Shown one piece after another: positions 54,937 to 63,100 of a stretch of DNA of 64,000 nt. The notes beneath the pieces were generated by a model. The model was not told the DNA's origin. It did not search any database and was given only the letters and a program-made list of their open reading frames with translations. Source of the stretch: Ostreococcus mediterraneus. Taxonomy: Eukaryota; Chlorophyta; Mamiellophyceae; Mamiellales; Bathycoccaceae. The position numbers were made by a program, and so were the translations under genes. The stretch spans positions 932,628-996,627 of the forward strand of contig WMKK01000001.1 of NCBI GenBank assembly GCA_012295225.1, in the 5' to 3' direction. Positions within the stretch are counted from its first letter, which is position 1; every line of letters starts with the position of its first letter.

Positions 54937-57495
54937 TCAACACGCCCTGGTTGACTGCTCGCGCTTTTGAGTTTCCAAAAACTTGCTGGCGTTGGTCTTT
55001 TGAACTCTCGAGAAAATCTTCACAGAAACCATGCATGCGGTTATTAAGCCGATAGATATCCAGCCAGACGGCTTTACGACGTCCTTCACCGCGACGGGAC
55101 ACGATACAGAAAACGAGGCGAACGCGCGTTGCGAAAGCACGACGCCGAGTTGACAGCTCAAAACTCCCGTCACCGCGGAGAACCACAAAAGTATTTTCGA
55201 CGACTTGGACAATGCTGACCACTCGGACACACGCTGATACGCATCATCGCGTTCTTCCTGTGCCTTTTCGAGTTCCATAACCTCCTCGTCGATGGGCATT
55301 GCGTCTAAAGCTTCCCTTTTCGTTTCTATCGTCTTCTCCATGAAGTACACCGCGCCAAAAGACGTCGCCATCATGCTCACGAACGCGAGCGCCAAGAACA
55401 CAGAGTTCAACATATTCCAGCTTCCACTCGCAGGCACTGTGGCAGTTGTGCCGCACGAGCCAACTTTTAACTGCAATGCCCCAGCGATTGTTGTGTAGCC
55501 GAGGAACAAGACGAGCACGGGCGTCGTGCCCAACATGCATTGGAACAATGACAGCTTGAGAATACCGCAGAGCACGGATGTGGGCCAATCCGGACCTCCG
55601 CACAAGATTGCCACCTTTGGTAAAGTTAAACCCTTTTCTTCCAAGCAAAATCGAATGGCACGCATCTGGAGCGAGTTTATACCCACCATCTGTCGAACGC
55701 GCGTGTAGCCGCTCAACTGTTCGCCAATCATTTTTTGTTGAAGCGCACATGCGAGCAATTTGGTGAACCAGCACACGCCAATGCATATGAACGTGGCGGG
55801 CCAGAATCCATAGTCTGGTTCGAGATTTCCGACGACGAGGATGCCACCAGTGAGATACACGGGTGGGCCAGGAACAGGAGGCAGCAAAAACATGGCTACG
55901 CCGATCAAAATGAAGAGTACGATGACGACGCCCCGGCTCAAGCCCGAGAGTACGTCAACGAGCCAAGCCAAAAATAAGACCGCACCCTTACCGACGCCGA
56001 TGGAAAAAGTAAAGTAGAAAATGGAGAGATACGCTGAGTACAGTAAAATTTTCGTTGGTCTGGAGAATAACCAATCGAGAATGGCGCGCGTTTCTATGGT
56101 GAGGAATCCATCTGGCGGTAAATCCTTTGGCTTTTTATAAAAGCTCAGGCCAACCTTTCGAGCTGCAGAGCTCAAAGCGGAAATTGCCAGACCAAACGGG
56201 ATGAGAGTCATCGTGCAGCAAAATATCATGGCTTTTGCGACATCGGTTTGCGAATAACCAATGACTTTCGTGGCCAATTTATTACTCTTGACTTGTCTGT
56301 ACACACGACCTGGTCCCGCGGTGATGAAACACGCGATACCAAACAACGCGCAAAATACTATGCATAGCTGAATGACGTCGTCAGCAACACCCATTTCGAC
56401 TGCCGAAAGCGCAACGGATACCCATAATCCGAAACCAACGATGAGGGCGAGAATCATGATGATTTTTAGAGCTCCGCCTTTTTTGGAAAGGCTCTTTGCC
56501 GCGGAGCCGTAAACAACATTTAGGCCCGTTATCGCGAGTGGTACTCCCCACATAATGTACGCCGCGTTGCCACATGACGATGACGTCGTGTCATCACTCG
56601 CCGTGCACCCCAGTGCGACTTCAAACGAGTTAAACAGTGTCGAACTCCACGTTTTGTCATATTTGAATACCCAAAATGTCCATGCACCGGCGGATAATAG
56701 CGCAACGATAAAGCTCGCATATGCGCACGCCAGTAAGAATGACCCGTTGTGCGTGTGCTTACACACCGTCTTTTTCATCGCACGAATCAGCCCCGTCTTT
56801 GCCAAGATGTAAAACGCGAGCGGCATGGTTTCATACTCTTTAATAGACAATAAACCGCTCACGGCCAAACCGCTCGCGGCGATTGCGGAAAATAAAAATG
56901 ACAAATACTTCCCCGTATGGCTCTCGCTCTGCCTCGCTGCTTCCGCAGCGCCTAAAACCCACAAAATACCAAACATCGCCACCGAACCGCCGGCGACACT
57001 CCACGACAACTTCCAGTAATTGCTCGCCGTCAAGCCGCTGTACACGTCGGCGCCGTACCCAATCATGGTGTACAACAAAAACAACCCGGTCGCCGCCGCG
57101 AGTTCGCCGACAAGCAACAGCGAAAACTGCCACGCTTTAATCACAGGCTTCAACCTCGGCGTGTGCCCTTCGGGCACGCCTGGATCAAACACGTTTAACG
57201 ATGCGCACGTCTCCAAACGCATACTCCTCTTCGCCCCGCCGCCGTCGCCTCCCTCGGACTCGGACGCGTAATCCGACTCTTCGTCGCTCGACACCGCGCG
57301 GAAAATCATCCCCGAATTCGTCGCAAAATCCGCCTTCGCGCGCGATCCAACCGTGCGCGACTTGACCGATTTCAGCGCACCGTGGGTCGTCCCTTCCGCC
57401 TCGTTCCCATCACCGGCCGCGTCTGTCGCCTCCTGCGCCGTTCGCCCCGCGAATGCGTTCGACACGCTCTTGGCGAGCGATTTTACGGCGTCCAT
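54937..57495 (-). CDS. Large polytopic membrane protein with VTT/DedA-like segment
   Basis: An 852-residue membrane protein with about 14-16 hydrophobic segments. The N-terminal 125 residues are soluble. The first half (segments from KAWQFSLLLVGELAAATGLF on) consists of paired helices with short loops and a Cys-rich lumenal loop (ALGCTASDDTTSSSCGNAAY). The second half has a VTT/SNARE-assoc (DedA/TMEM41B)-like element: VGVAMFLLPPVPGPPVYLTG with a re-entrant-type Pro-rich loop, then GILVVGNLEPDYGFWPATFI. TMEM41B/VMP1 relatives are lipid scramblases, but here the segment is embedded in a much larger protein. Tail: VSVKIFSRVQKTNASKFLET. I start at 57495 (MDAVKSLAKSVSNAF). I do not know an equivalent large architecture; it may be protist-specific. 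Confidence 0.72.
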   Translation of the reverse strand: MDAVKSLAKSVSNAFAGRTAQEATDAAGDGNEAEGTTHGALKSVKSRTVGSRAKADFATNSGMIFRAVSSDEESDYASESEGGDGGGAKRSMRLETCASLNVFDPGVPEGHTPRLKPVIKAWQFSLLLVGELAAATGLFLLYTMIGYGADVYSGLTASNYWKLSWSVAGGSVAMFGILWVLGAAEAARQSESHTGKYLSFLFSAIAASGLAVSGLLSIKEYETMPLAFYILAKTGLIRAMKKTVCKHTHNGSFLLACAYASFIVALLSAGAWTFWVFKYDKTWSSTLFNSFEVALGCTASDDTTSSSCGNAAYIMWGVPLAITGLNVVYGSAAKSLSKKGGALKIIMILALIVGFGLWVSVALSAVEMGVADDVIQLCIVFCALFGIACFITAGPGRVYRQVKSNKLATKVIGYSQTDVAKAMIFCCTMTLIPFGLAISALSSAARKVGLSFYKKPKDLPPDGFLTIETRAILDWLFSRPTKILLYSAYLSIFYFTFSIGVGKGAVLFLAWLVDVLSGLSRGVVIVLFILIGVAMFLLPPVPGPPVYLTGGILVVGNLEPDYGFWPATFICIGVCWFTKLLACALQQKMIGEQLSGYTRVRQMVGINSLQMRAIRFCLEEKGLTLPKVAILCGGPDWPTSVLCGILKLSLFQCMLGTTPVLVLFLGYTTIAGALQLKVGSCGTTATVPASGSWNMLNSVFLALAFVSMMATSFGAVYFMEKTIETKREALDAMPIDEEVMELEKAQEERDDAYQRVSEWSALSKSSKILLWFSAVTGVLSCQLGVVLSQRAFASFSVSCPVAVKDVVKPSGWISIGLITACMVSVKIFSRVQKTNASKFLETQKREQSTRAC

Positions 57496-57636
57496 GGCGC
57501 GTGGCTGACGCGCGCGGGACGACCGTCGACGTCGTGCGGCGCGTAATGTCGTGCGCACGTGTGCCACGTGGCACAACGGTCATCACAGTCGCGCGCGCGC
57601 GCACCCGTTTACGGCGCCCGCGCGCGCGCTCTGGCG

Positions 57637-58722
57637 ATGTCTCGCGCCGACGGCGACGTCAGCGATAATTCCTCCGTCGCCAGCGAAGGCGACTGGTACG
57701 ACGCCATCGCCGCGGGGGAAGTTATCGGGCGTTTTCTCGATGCCATTCAAGCCGCCGGCGCGATGGCTGCGCCGTCGGTGGCGACTGATGTCGTGGATGG
57801 AACGCGCGCGCCGACGTCGGATGCCGCGGCGACGGCGCGGCGGCGGGCGGTGTTGTTTCGGGCCGCCGATGCGTGCGATGGGCTGGTGAGCAAGGTGCGC
57901 GAAAGCGCGGTATACGCGGAGGAAGCAGGTAAGGCGGGCGCGAGAGACGCGTTGCTCGCGGCGAAGCGCGCGTGCTCGGCGGATACAGAAGCGCCGTTTC
58001 GCGCCAAGATTGATGCCGCGATCGAGGCATGCGAGGCTGCGGCACTCGCGGCGATGGAGCGCGTGAAAACCTATCGATTCGAGGGGAATGTGGAGGTGAA
58101 GATCATAGAAACTGGGTTGTCCAACGGCGTCGGGGCGAAAATTTGGCACGCCGCGAAGACGTTGAGTAAAATGTTAATCGCCGACGCTGCGCTCGTGCGA
58201 GATAAGGACGTCCTCGAGCTCGGTGCTGGCGTAGGCATGTGTGGCTTCGTCGCTGCACGCTTAGGCGCGCGCTCGGTGACTTTGAGTGATTTCGAGGAAC
58301 CGTTATTACTCGCGCTCGAAAAGAGCGCCGAACTCAACGGCGCGGGCTCCGTCGCGCGCGTCTGCGCGCTCGATTGGACGAAAGAAGTCGCCGGCGAGGA
58401 CACGCCATCGTCCTCGACCGCGCGAACGCTCGACACGTACGCGCAATTCGATGTCCTCCTCGGTTCGGATGTCTTGTACGAATCACAGCACGTCCTCGCG
58501 CTTCCCGCGTGCGTCGCTCGTCGAATGCGAGCCGACGGCGCGTGCGTCCTCGTCAACGCCGTGCGCTACCGCGACATGTTCGATGATCTCCTCGCCGCGT
58601 GCGCCGACGTCGGGCTCCATGTTGATGTCATAGATACTGCTTCGGGTGATGGCATCGAACAGCGCGCGTCTTGGCACGATGGCGCCGAACGCGCGTTGCG
58701 GCTCACCAAGTCGAAACCGTAG
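57637..58722 (+). CDS. METTL21/FAM86-type protein lysine methyltransferase
   Basis: A 361-residue protein. Residues 1-145 are helical (two copies of an ACDGL/ACEAA-type helix); the rest is a seven-beta-strand SAM-dependent methyltransferase of family 16: GLSNGVGAKIWHAAKTLSKM, motif I KDVLELGAGVGMCGFVAARL, post-I SVTLSDFEEPLLLALEKSAE, motif II QFDVLLGSDVLYESQHV and DGACVLVNAVRYRDMFDDLL. SDVLYE is the D-V-x-Y variant of family motif II. Members modify single Lys residues in chaperones or elongation factors (METTL21A, EEF2KMT and others); the target cannot be chosen here. It is divergent from the VTT-type gene (141 bp) and is the last gene of the strict alternating run. Confidence 0.85.
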   Translation: MSRADGDVSDNSSVASEGDWYDAIAAGEVIGRFLDAIQAAGAMAAPSVATDVVDGTRAPTSDAAATARRRAVLFRAADACDGLVSKVRESAVYAEEAGKAGARDALLAAKRACSADTEAPFRAKIDAAIEACEAAALAAMERVKTYRFEGNVEVKIIETGLSNGVGAKIWHAAKTLSKMLIADAALVRDKDVLELGAGVGMCGFVAARLGARSVTLSDFEEPLLLALEKSAELNGAGSVARVCALDWTKEVAGEDTPSSSTARTLDTYAQFDVLLGSDVLYESQHVLALPACVARRMRADGACVLVNAVRYRDMFDDLLAACADVGLHVDVIDTASGDGIEQRASWHDGAERALRLTKSKP

Positions 58723-58819
58723 CCCCGAGCGACGGGATCGCGTAGACTGATTCGTGGGGATCATCACTCATACGACGCGCGTGGTCGCCACATCCCGTCG
58801 CACCGCTCGCACATAAAGC

Positions 58820-59512
58820 ATGCCTGGACGACGATCAAACACTCGCGCGTCGTATGCGCGCACGTTTACGGCTGTGGCGACGCTGGCGCTAGCGATCGCG
58901 GGCGGGGCGCGCGCGCAGATGGATGACGACGCGGACGCGCCAAAGAACGCACACGTGCTCGCGCACAAGTCCGTCGTCGACGCATTGTGCGTGGAGGGAC
59001 AAAATATGACGATTAAGATCGCGTTGCACAACGCCGGAGGCACCGCCGCGCGTAAGGTGAAGGTGGTTGATGAAGGTTTCGATAGCGAGAATTTCGAGTT
59101 GATCACCGGGAGCGAGTCGTTGACGGCAAACTTTGAAACGTTGGTGCCGGGCGCAAGCGAGTCGTACTCGTTCGTCGTCGTCCCAAAGACGAGTGGAAGC
59201 TTCTATGGCGGCGCGGCGAGCGTGCAGTACCTCGGGAGCAGTGGGCGGGAGGTCACGCACGGCAAGTCCAACGTCGTCGACGCCATTCCGGTGTACACGA
59301 CGACGCAAAAGAACATTTTCACCGCGTTAAAGGTTGGGAAGTACGTGACACTAGGCGCGTGCAAGACGATGGAAGACTGGTTGAAGTACGGCACCATCAT
59401 CGGGACCGTCGTTGGGGTGTTGGCGTTGAACTGGTTGGCGTTAAAGGTGAAGAAGGGCGTTGCGGCGATGCGTCGTCGCTACGCCGTCGCCGCGTTGAGC
59501 AAGCAAGACTAG
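58820..59512 (+). CDS. Translocon-associated protein subunit beta (TRAP-beta/SSR2)
   Basis: A 230-residue ER membrane protein. Signal peptide of about 32 residues (FTAVATLALAIAGGARAQ), lumenal Ig-like beta domain (VHNKS-like LAHKSVVDALCVEGQNMTIK, IALHNAGGTAARKVKVVDEG, ANFETLVPGASESYSFVVVP, GKSNVVDAIPVYTTTQKN), a membrane helix near the C-terminus (TIIGTVVGVLALNWLALKV) and a short basic cytosolic tail (KKGVAAMRRRYAVA). NMT gives one N-glycosylation sequon. TRAP assists the Sec61 translocon. It is tandem to the methyltransferase gene, 97 bp downstream. Confidence 0.9.
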   Translation: MPGRRSNTRASYARTFTAVATLALAIAGGARAQMDDDADAPKNAHVLAHKSVVDALCVEGQNMTIKIALHNAGGTAARKVKVVDEGFDSENFELITGSESLTANFETLVPGASESYSFVVVPKTSGSFYGGAASVQYLGSSGREVTHGKSNVVDAIPVYTTTQKNIFTALKVGKYVTLGACKTMEDWLKYGTIIGTVVGVLALNWLALKVKKGVAAMRRRYAVAALSKQD

Positions 59513-59580
59513 GTTTGACATCGCGCGTAACATACACTTAGTAATACACATAATTTCTCCACAAATATTTCCACGTCGTC

Positions 59581-59599
59581 TGACGTCATCATCACGTGA
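59581..59599. promoter_or_regulatory. CRE and G-box palindromes upstream of MED4
   Basis: TGACGTCA at 59581-59588 and TCACGTGA at 59592-59599, both perfect palindromes, 3 bp apart and 102 bp before the MED4 start. These are bZIP and bHLH/bZIP core sites. Confidence 0.5.
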
Positions 59600-59700
59600 C
59601 GACGACGCGTAAGCCGCGTCATTCGTGTCTGCGTAACGCCGAAGTGCAACCGACGACGCGCGAAAGAGTCGTCACTTCGTGCCGCCCCGTCGCCGTCGTC

Positions 59701-60567
59701 ATGCAGCCGAGACGCGCGAAAGCCTCGACGCAAGCATCCACCGATGTCAACATGGCGGATGCGGACGACGCATCGCACGCGTTGGGGACTATCGCCCTGG
59801 AGCTCGCGAGCGCGAGGTCCAAGCTCCAGGATGCCGTCGATCGCGCGCGCGACTTGAACCACGTCGATTTACCTCCAGAGAGTACGTATGCGCACCGAGA
59901 CGCGCCGAACTCGTCGAACGATATGCGATTCGCGTTTTCGACCGTGTGCTGACGACGATTGGTGCGTTTGACGACGTGAACCGCAGGTGAGCTTAAGGTT
60001 ACGGATCTTCTCGATTACGCGCGACGCATTAGCTACACGACGTTTGCACCGCCCGGGTACACGCCAGGTGCGCCGTTAAATGGAATAATGCCCCCGGCGC
60101 CACAAGAGGAGCATTTTACGGTGAGTCATTTGGCGAGACACGCAGCGGAGGTGAAACTGCGGGCGAAAGAGTTGGCGTCGGCGGAGGAGGCGCGACTTCG
60201 CGAAGAAGAGCGACGCCGCGCCGTGGAAGAAGCCGCCAAGCTCACGCCCGAAGAACTCATCGCGAAGTTATCAACATGGAGACCCGGCGAACCTTGGCCA
60301 TCGGGGATCCCACCGCCGCCGCCTGGGTGGAAGCCTGGTGACCCGTTGCACTTTGATTTGCCCAAGCCGGCGCGCGAAGGCGGCGACATCGGCATGGTCA
60401 AGCCCACGTCGACGTTGGCGCAACAGAAAGCACCACAACGCATCGTGCCGTTCGTATCGCTCGATTTAAATCCAGACTTAGAAGACGAGGACGTCGACGA
60501 TGACGTGGGTTCAATCGACGACGATTTTGAGGAGGTTTCGGGGAGCGACGCGAGCGATAGCGATTGA
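59701..60567 (+). CDS. MED4: Mediator subunit MED4, two exons
   Basis: A reconstructed 253-residue protein. Exon 1 (59701-59881) has the N-terminal helix GTIALELASARSKLQDAVDR; exon 2 (59987-60567) begins within a split Ser codon and continues ELKVTDLLDYARRISYTTFA, then PPGYTPGAPLNGIMPPAPQE. The 'ARRISYTTFAPP' motif is the hallmark of MED4. Further on: MRASHL-like VSHLARHAAEVKLRAKELAS, Pro-rich PPPPPGWKPGDPLHFDLPKP and an acidic tail (DLEDEDVDDDVGSIDDDFEE). MED4 lies in the Mediator middle module. The intron is 105 nt, donor GTACGT, branch CTGAC at 59949, acceptor CCGCAG. Start alternatives: 59701 or 59752. Confidence 0.92.
59882..59986 (+). other. Predicted 105-nt intron of MED4
   Basis: Donor GTACGT, CTGAC at 59949-59953, acceptor CCGCAG; phase 1. 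Confidence 0.88.
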
Positions 60568-60707
60568 CGAGCGCGAAACGCGTGAGACGTCTTAAACGTC
60601 TCTCTCTCGCGCACTTAGAAACTCGTATCCATATTACCCTTGTATCACTATCACACACACACACAATCACACAGCACCGCTCCACATCGCGCACGCACCA
60701 CGCGACG
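60568..60707. other. 140-bp convergent gap with a short (CA)n run
   Basis: 3' flank of MED4. CACACACACACACA at about 60651-60664 and a CTCTCTCTC patch. No other feature. Confidence 0.4.
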
Positions 60708-60941
60708 TCAATCCTCGTCCCCCATGTACAACTCTTTCGCCACCGCGAACGCGTCTCGCCAATCGCACGACTCTCGCACCGCGCGCACAACGCGCGCCCA
60801 CGCGCGCTGCGCCGCCCACGACGCATCACTCGCGTCATCCCCCGTCGCCCCGTCCAGGCCAATCACGCACGCGTACATCAACGACGCCATGGTGCGGCGA
60901 ATTCTGACGACCATTCGTCTCCCAGCCGCTCGGCGTCGCAC
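60708..60941 (-). CDS. Small unknown protein, 68-77 residues
   Basis: An open frame ending just after MED4. The likely start is the ATG at 60914 (MVVRIRRTMASLMYACVIGL), giving 68 residues: one mildly hydrophobic N-terminal helix, then WAAQRAWARVVRAVRESCDW and an acidic end (AVAKELYMGDED). It has Trp/Ala/Arg helices of a believable protein and starts opposite NSE4, with the CCAAT-type element between. No family recognised. It may be an artefact of GC-rich sequence. Confidence 0.42.
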   Translation of the reverse strand: MRRRAAGRRMVVRIRRTMASLMYACVIGLDGATGDDASDASWAAQRAWARVVRAVRESCDWRDAFAVAKELYMGDED

Positions 60942-61096
60942 CGTTTCGTGAGCGAAAACTCAAATTGTCTTGGAGGGACTCGATGCCTGGTCATGATTGG
61001 TCGTTTGCTGGTGTGTGCCATTTTGAAATTTCCCACGAGGCGCCCGACGACGTCACACGCCGACGTCGCGTCGACCGACGACGACGACGCGGAGTG
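60942..61096. other. Upstream region of NSE4
   Basis: It carries the second copy of the 22-bp CCAAT-type element and a GACGTCAC CRE-like site near 61048. Confidence 0.4.
60986..61007. promoter_or_regulatory. 22-bp CCAAT-type element, copy 2
   Basis: Core CTGGTCATGATTGGTCGTTT (60987-61006), 21 of 22 bases identical to the element at 45066-45087. It lies 90 bp before the NSE4 start. Confidence 0.6.
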
Positions 61097-62155
61097 ATGG
61101 GTAAAGGCGCGGCGACGATGGCGTCTCCGACGACGGACGCGCGTCCGGCGCAAGACGCGCGCGTGCGGCGCGAGCTTCGTTCTAAAATTCGCACCAAGCT
61201 TGAAGACGTGAAGCGCAACGCCGAGGAGATGAAAAAGCCCGAAAACGACGAGCTCGATCGCGCGGTGACGTACGCGGATGAGCTCGAGGAGAATGTCGAG
61301 AGACCGCGCGAGATGTTGATCGGGATGGAGCTGTATGGGGCGTTGGGGGAGTTGGCGTTGGAGCGCACGAAGCGTTTGGGACCTCGCGGGAGCGCCGAGG
61401 TGAGCGTGCACGCGTTTTTGCAGTGCTTGTGTCGGAAGTATGTGTCGACGCAAGTGGATGATCAGGTGTTGGAGGCGGCGGAAAATCCAGGGGCGTTCAT
61501 GTGGGCCGCGCTCGGGATGGCGACTTCGAAATTTTTCAGCGCGGCGCCGACGACGGGTTTCATGAATGGCGTCATGGATACGGAGATAAAGGAGCGTCGC
61601 GTGGCGCAGCGGCGGGTGAAGGAGGCGGTCGGGCAAGCAGTCGCACCGGATCAGGTTGTCGATACCAACGCCGAGAGGCAGACGGATCAGGCGATGAAAG
61701 CGATGCGACACAAGTTGAGAAAGGAACCGGGGGCTTCGACGGACATCGTGCGCGCGGTGAACAACCCGAGCGACTTTGCGCAGTTTGTTGAGAATGTGTT
61801 CACGGCGTCGTTCTTGGTGAAGGACGGCAACGCGACGATTACTCCAGCTGGCGCTGGAAAGGTGCCGGTGTTCTCGGACACGCCCCAACCGGCGTCTGGG
61901 GTGAACGACCGCGCGAGTTTCGTGTTGCACATGGACATGACAAACTGGCAAGCGATGAACGCCCTCCTCGGTGGCGACGAAGGTATGATGCCTACGCGAG
62001 AGGAAGTCGATGAAGCGGTGCTGTATGGTGCGCGTGGTGTAGTGAAGAATGAGTCGGCGTCACACGTTGCCGACCGTAAACGTGGCAAAGAAGTGACCCA
62101 CGGCTTGCACGACTCGACAAACTCGAAACGTTCGCGAACGTCCGAATCCCACTAG
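61097..62155 (+). CDS. NSE4: SMC5/6 complex kleisin subunit NSE4
   Basis: A 352-residue protein with both Nse4 conserved ends. N-terminal part: RRELRSKIRTKLEDVKRNAE, ELEENVERPREMLIGMELYG, SAEVSVHAFLQCLCRKYVST (Smc5-neck-binding region and Nse1/Nse3 side). C-terminal winged-helix part: VRAVNNPSDFAQFVENVFTA, SFLVKDGNATITPAG, DRASFVLHMDMTNWQAMNAL. These match the Nse4 C-terminal domain that closes the Smc6/Smc5 ring. The tail is basic (VADRKRGKEVTHG, NSKRSRTS). The open frame extends upstream without ATG past 60983; 61097 (MGKGAATMASPTTDARPA) is preferred. Role: genome stability and recombination repair. Confidence 0.88.
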   Translation: MGKGAATMASPTTDARPAQDARVRRELRSKIRTKLEDVKRNAEEMKKPENDELDRAVTYADELEENVERPREMLIGMELYGALGELALERTKRLGPRGSAEVSVHAFLQCLCRKYVSTQVDDQVLEAAENPGAFMWAALGMATSKFFSAAPTTGFMNGVMDTEIKERRVAQRRVKEAVGQAVAPDQVVDTNAERQTDQAMKAMRHKLRKEPGASTDIVRAVNNPSDFAQFVENVFTASFLVKDGNATITPAGAGKVPVFSDTPQPASGVNDRASFVLHMDMTNWQAMNALLGGDEGMMPTREEVDEAVLYGARGVVKNESASHVADRKRGKEVTHGLHDSTNSKRSRTSESH

Positions 62156-62220
62156 ACCACCCTTTCTCGCGTGTACTACGATCACAACGACAGAAAACTT
62201 AGACGTATAAATTTGTCAAT

Positions 62221-62226
62221 ATTACA
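62221..62226 (-). terminator. TGTAAT poly(A)-signal candidate (minus strand)
   Basis: ATTACA on the plus strand, about 52 nt after the stop of the EEF1AKMT1-like gene, in the 122-bp gap convergent with NSE4. Confidence 0.45.
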
Positions 62227-62277
62227 TGTAGAGAGTACAACCGTTCCGTGCGCACTATGAAGACAACGACGCTAACG

Positions 62278-62994
62278 CTAAACCTTTGGTCCGTAAAGGT
62301 GTATTTTCTGCTGCATCTCATCCTTTACCGATTGATACCCCAACGCCCGTCCCGTGCGCGCTAACCCAGTAAACGACTCGAGCAATATATCTTCTCTATC
62401 TGAGTTGTACGCGACGTACACATCCGCGCCGCGCTGCTCGTCTGTTGCCGCTATCAAATCCACAGCCCGCTTCACCTCCGCCGGCGTCACGTTTGCAAAC
62501 GGCGGGTCCACGAACACCACATCATACGCGAATCGCACCTGCACCGGCCGCCTCAAATCAAACGCCTTAAACCCACCCATAGATTTAAATCGCATATCGC
62601 AATCGAGCAATACATACTCCGTGCCAACCTCTCGTTCCCACGCTCGAGCGAGACTAGGATTGCACATGAACACCGGCTTCGCGTACCCTTTCGCCACGCG
62701 CAACAACCGCTTCGTCGTCTCGTCGTCATAAAAGAACTGCTCCATGGCGTGATTCTCCTCGATTCCCCCGAGCGAGGCGCGCTCGAGGTCCGTCGCCGCG
62801 CCATCCGCGCGCGACGTCGACGGCGTGCGCTTTTTTCCACTGTCACTCGCCGGCGTCTTCCTCCTCGCCGCGCGCGTCGTCGTCGTCGTCGACGTCGCGC
62901 GGCGCCGCGCGCAACGCGTGGACGACCCCGTCACCATCGTCCGGCGCGCGAGGCGCGAGGCGATGGACGCCGGCGACGACGTCGTCGTCGGCAT
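62278..62994 (-). CDS. EEF1AKMT1/N6AMT2-family lysine methyltransferase
   Basis: A 238-residue protein. The first 80 residues are Thr/Arg/Ala-rich (organelle presequence or disordered). The domain (formerly 'N6-adenine methyltransferase', now eEF1A-Lys methyltransferases EFM5/EEF1AKMT1) begins GGIEENHAMEQFFYDDETTK. Seen: VFMCNPSLARAWEREVGTEY, VLLDCDMRFKSMGGFKAFDL, the catalytic AYDVVFVDPPFANVTPAEVK (DPPF in place of DPPY) and VAYNSDREDILLESFTG. The C-terminus QQKIHLYGPKV is family-like. The N-terminal extension is unusual for the family, so a start nearer MEQFFYDDE is possible. It is 106 bp from the divergent phosphoglucomutase-family gene. Confidence 0.82.
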   Translation of the reverse strand: MPTTTSSPASIASRLARRTMVTGSSTRCARRRATSTTTTTRAARRKTPASDSGKKRTPSTSRADGAATDLERASLGGIEENHAMEQFFYDDETTKRLLRVAKGYAKPVFMCNPSLARAWEREVGTEYVLLDCDMRFKSMGGFKAFDLRRPVQVRFAYDVVFVDPPFANVTPAEVKRAVDLIAATDEQRGADVYVAYNSDREDILLESFTGLARTGRALGYQSVKDEMQQKIHLYGPKV

Positions 62995-63100
62995 CGTCGT
63001 CGGCGCGGAGTGCGGTGCCCATCCGCGTCAGACAACGACGCGCATTCGCCCCGCACAGCCGTCGCACGAGGCGCGCGAGCGACGAAACGCGGCACGTGTA

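Noticed and set aside
61475-61800. Alternative plus-strand frame inside NSE4
   Set aside because: Gly/Asp-rich out-of-frame translation of a supported gene.
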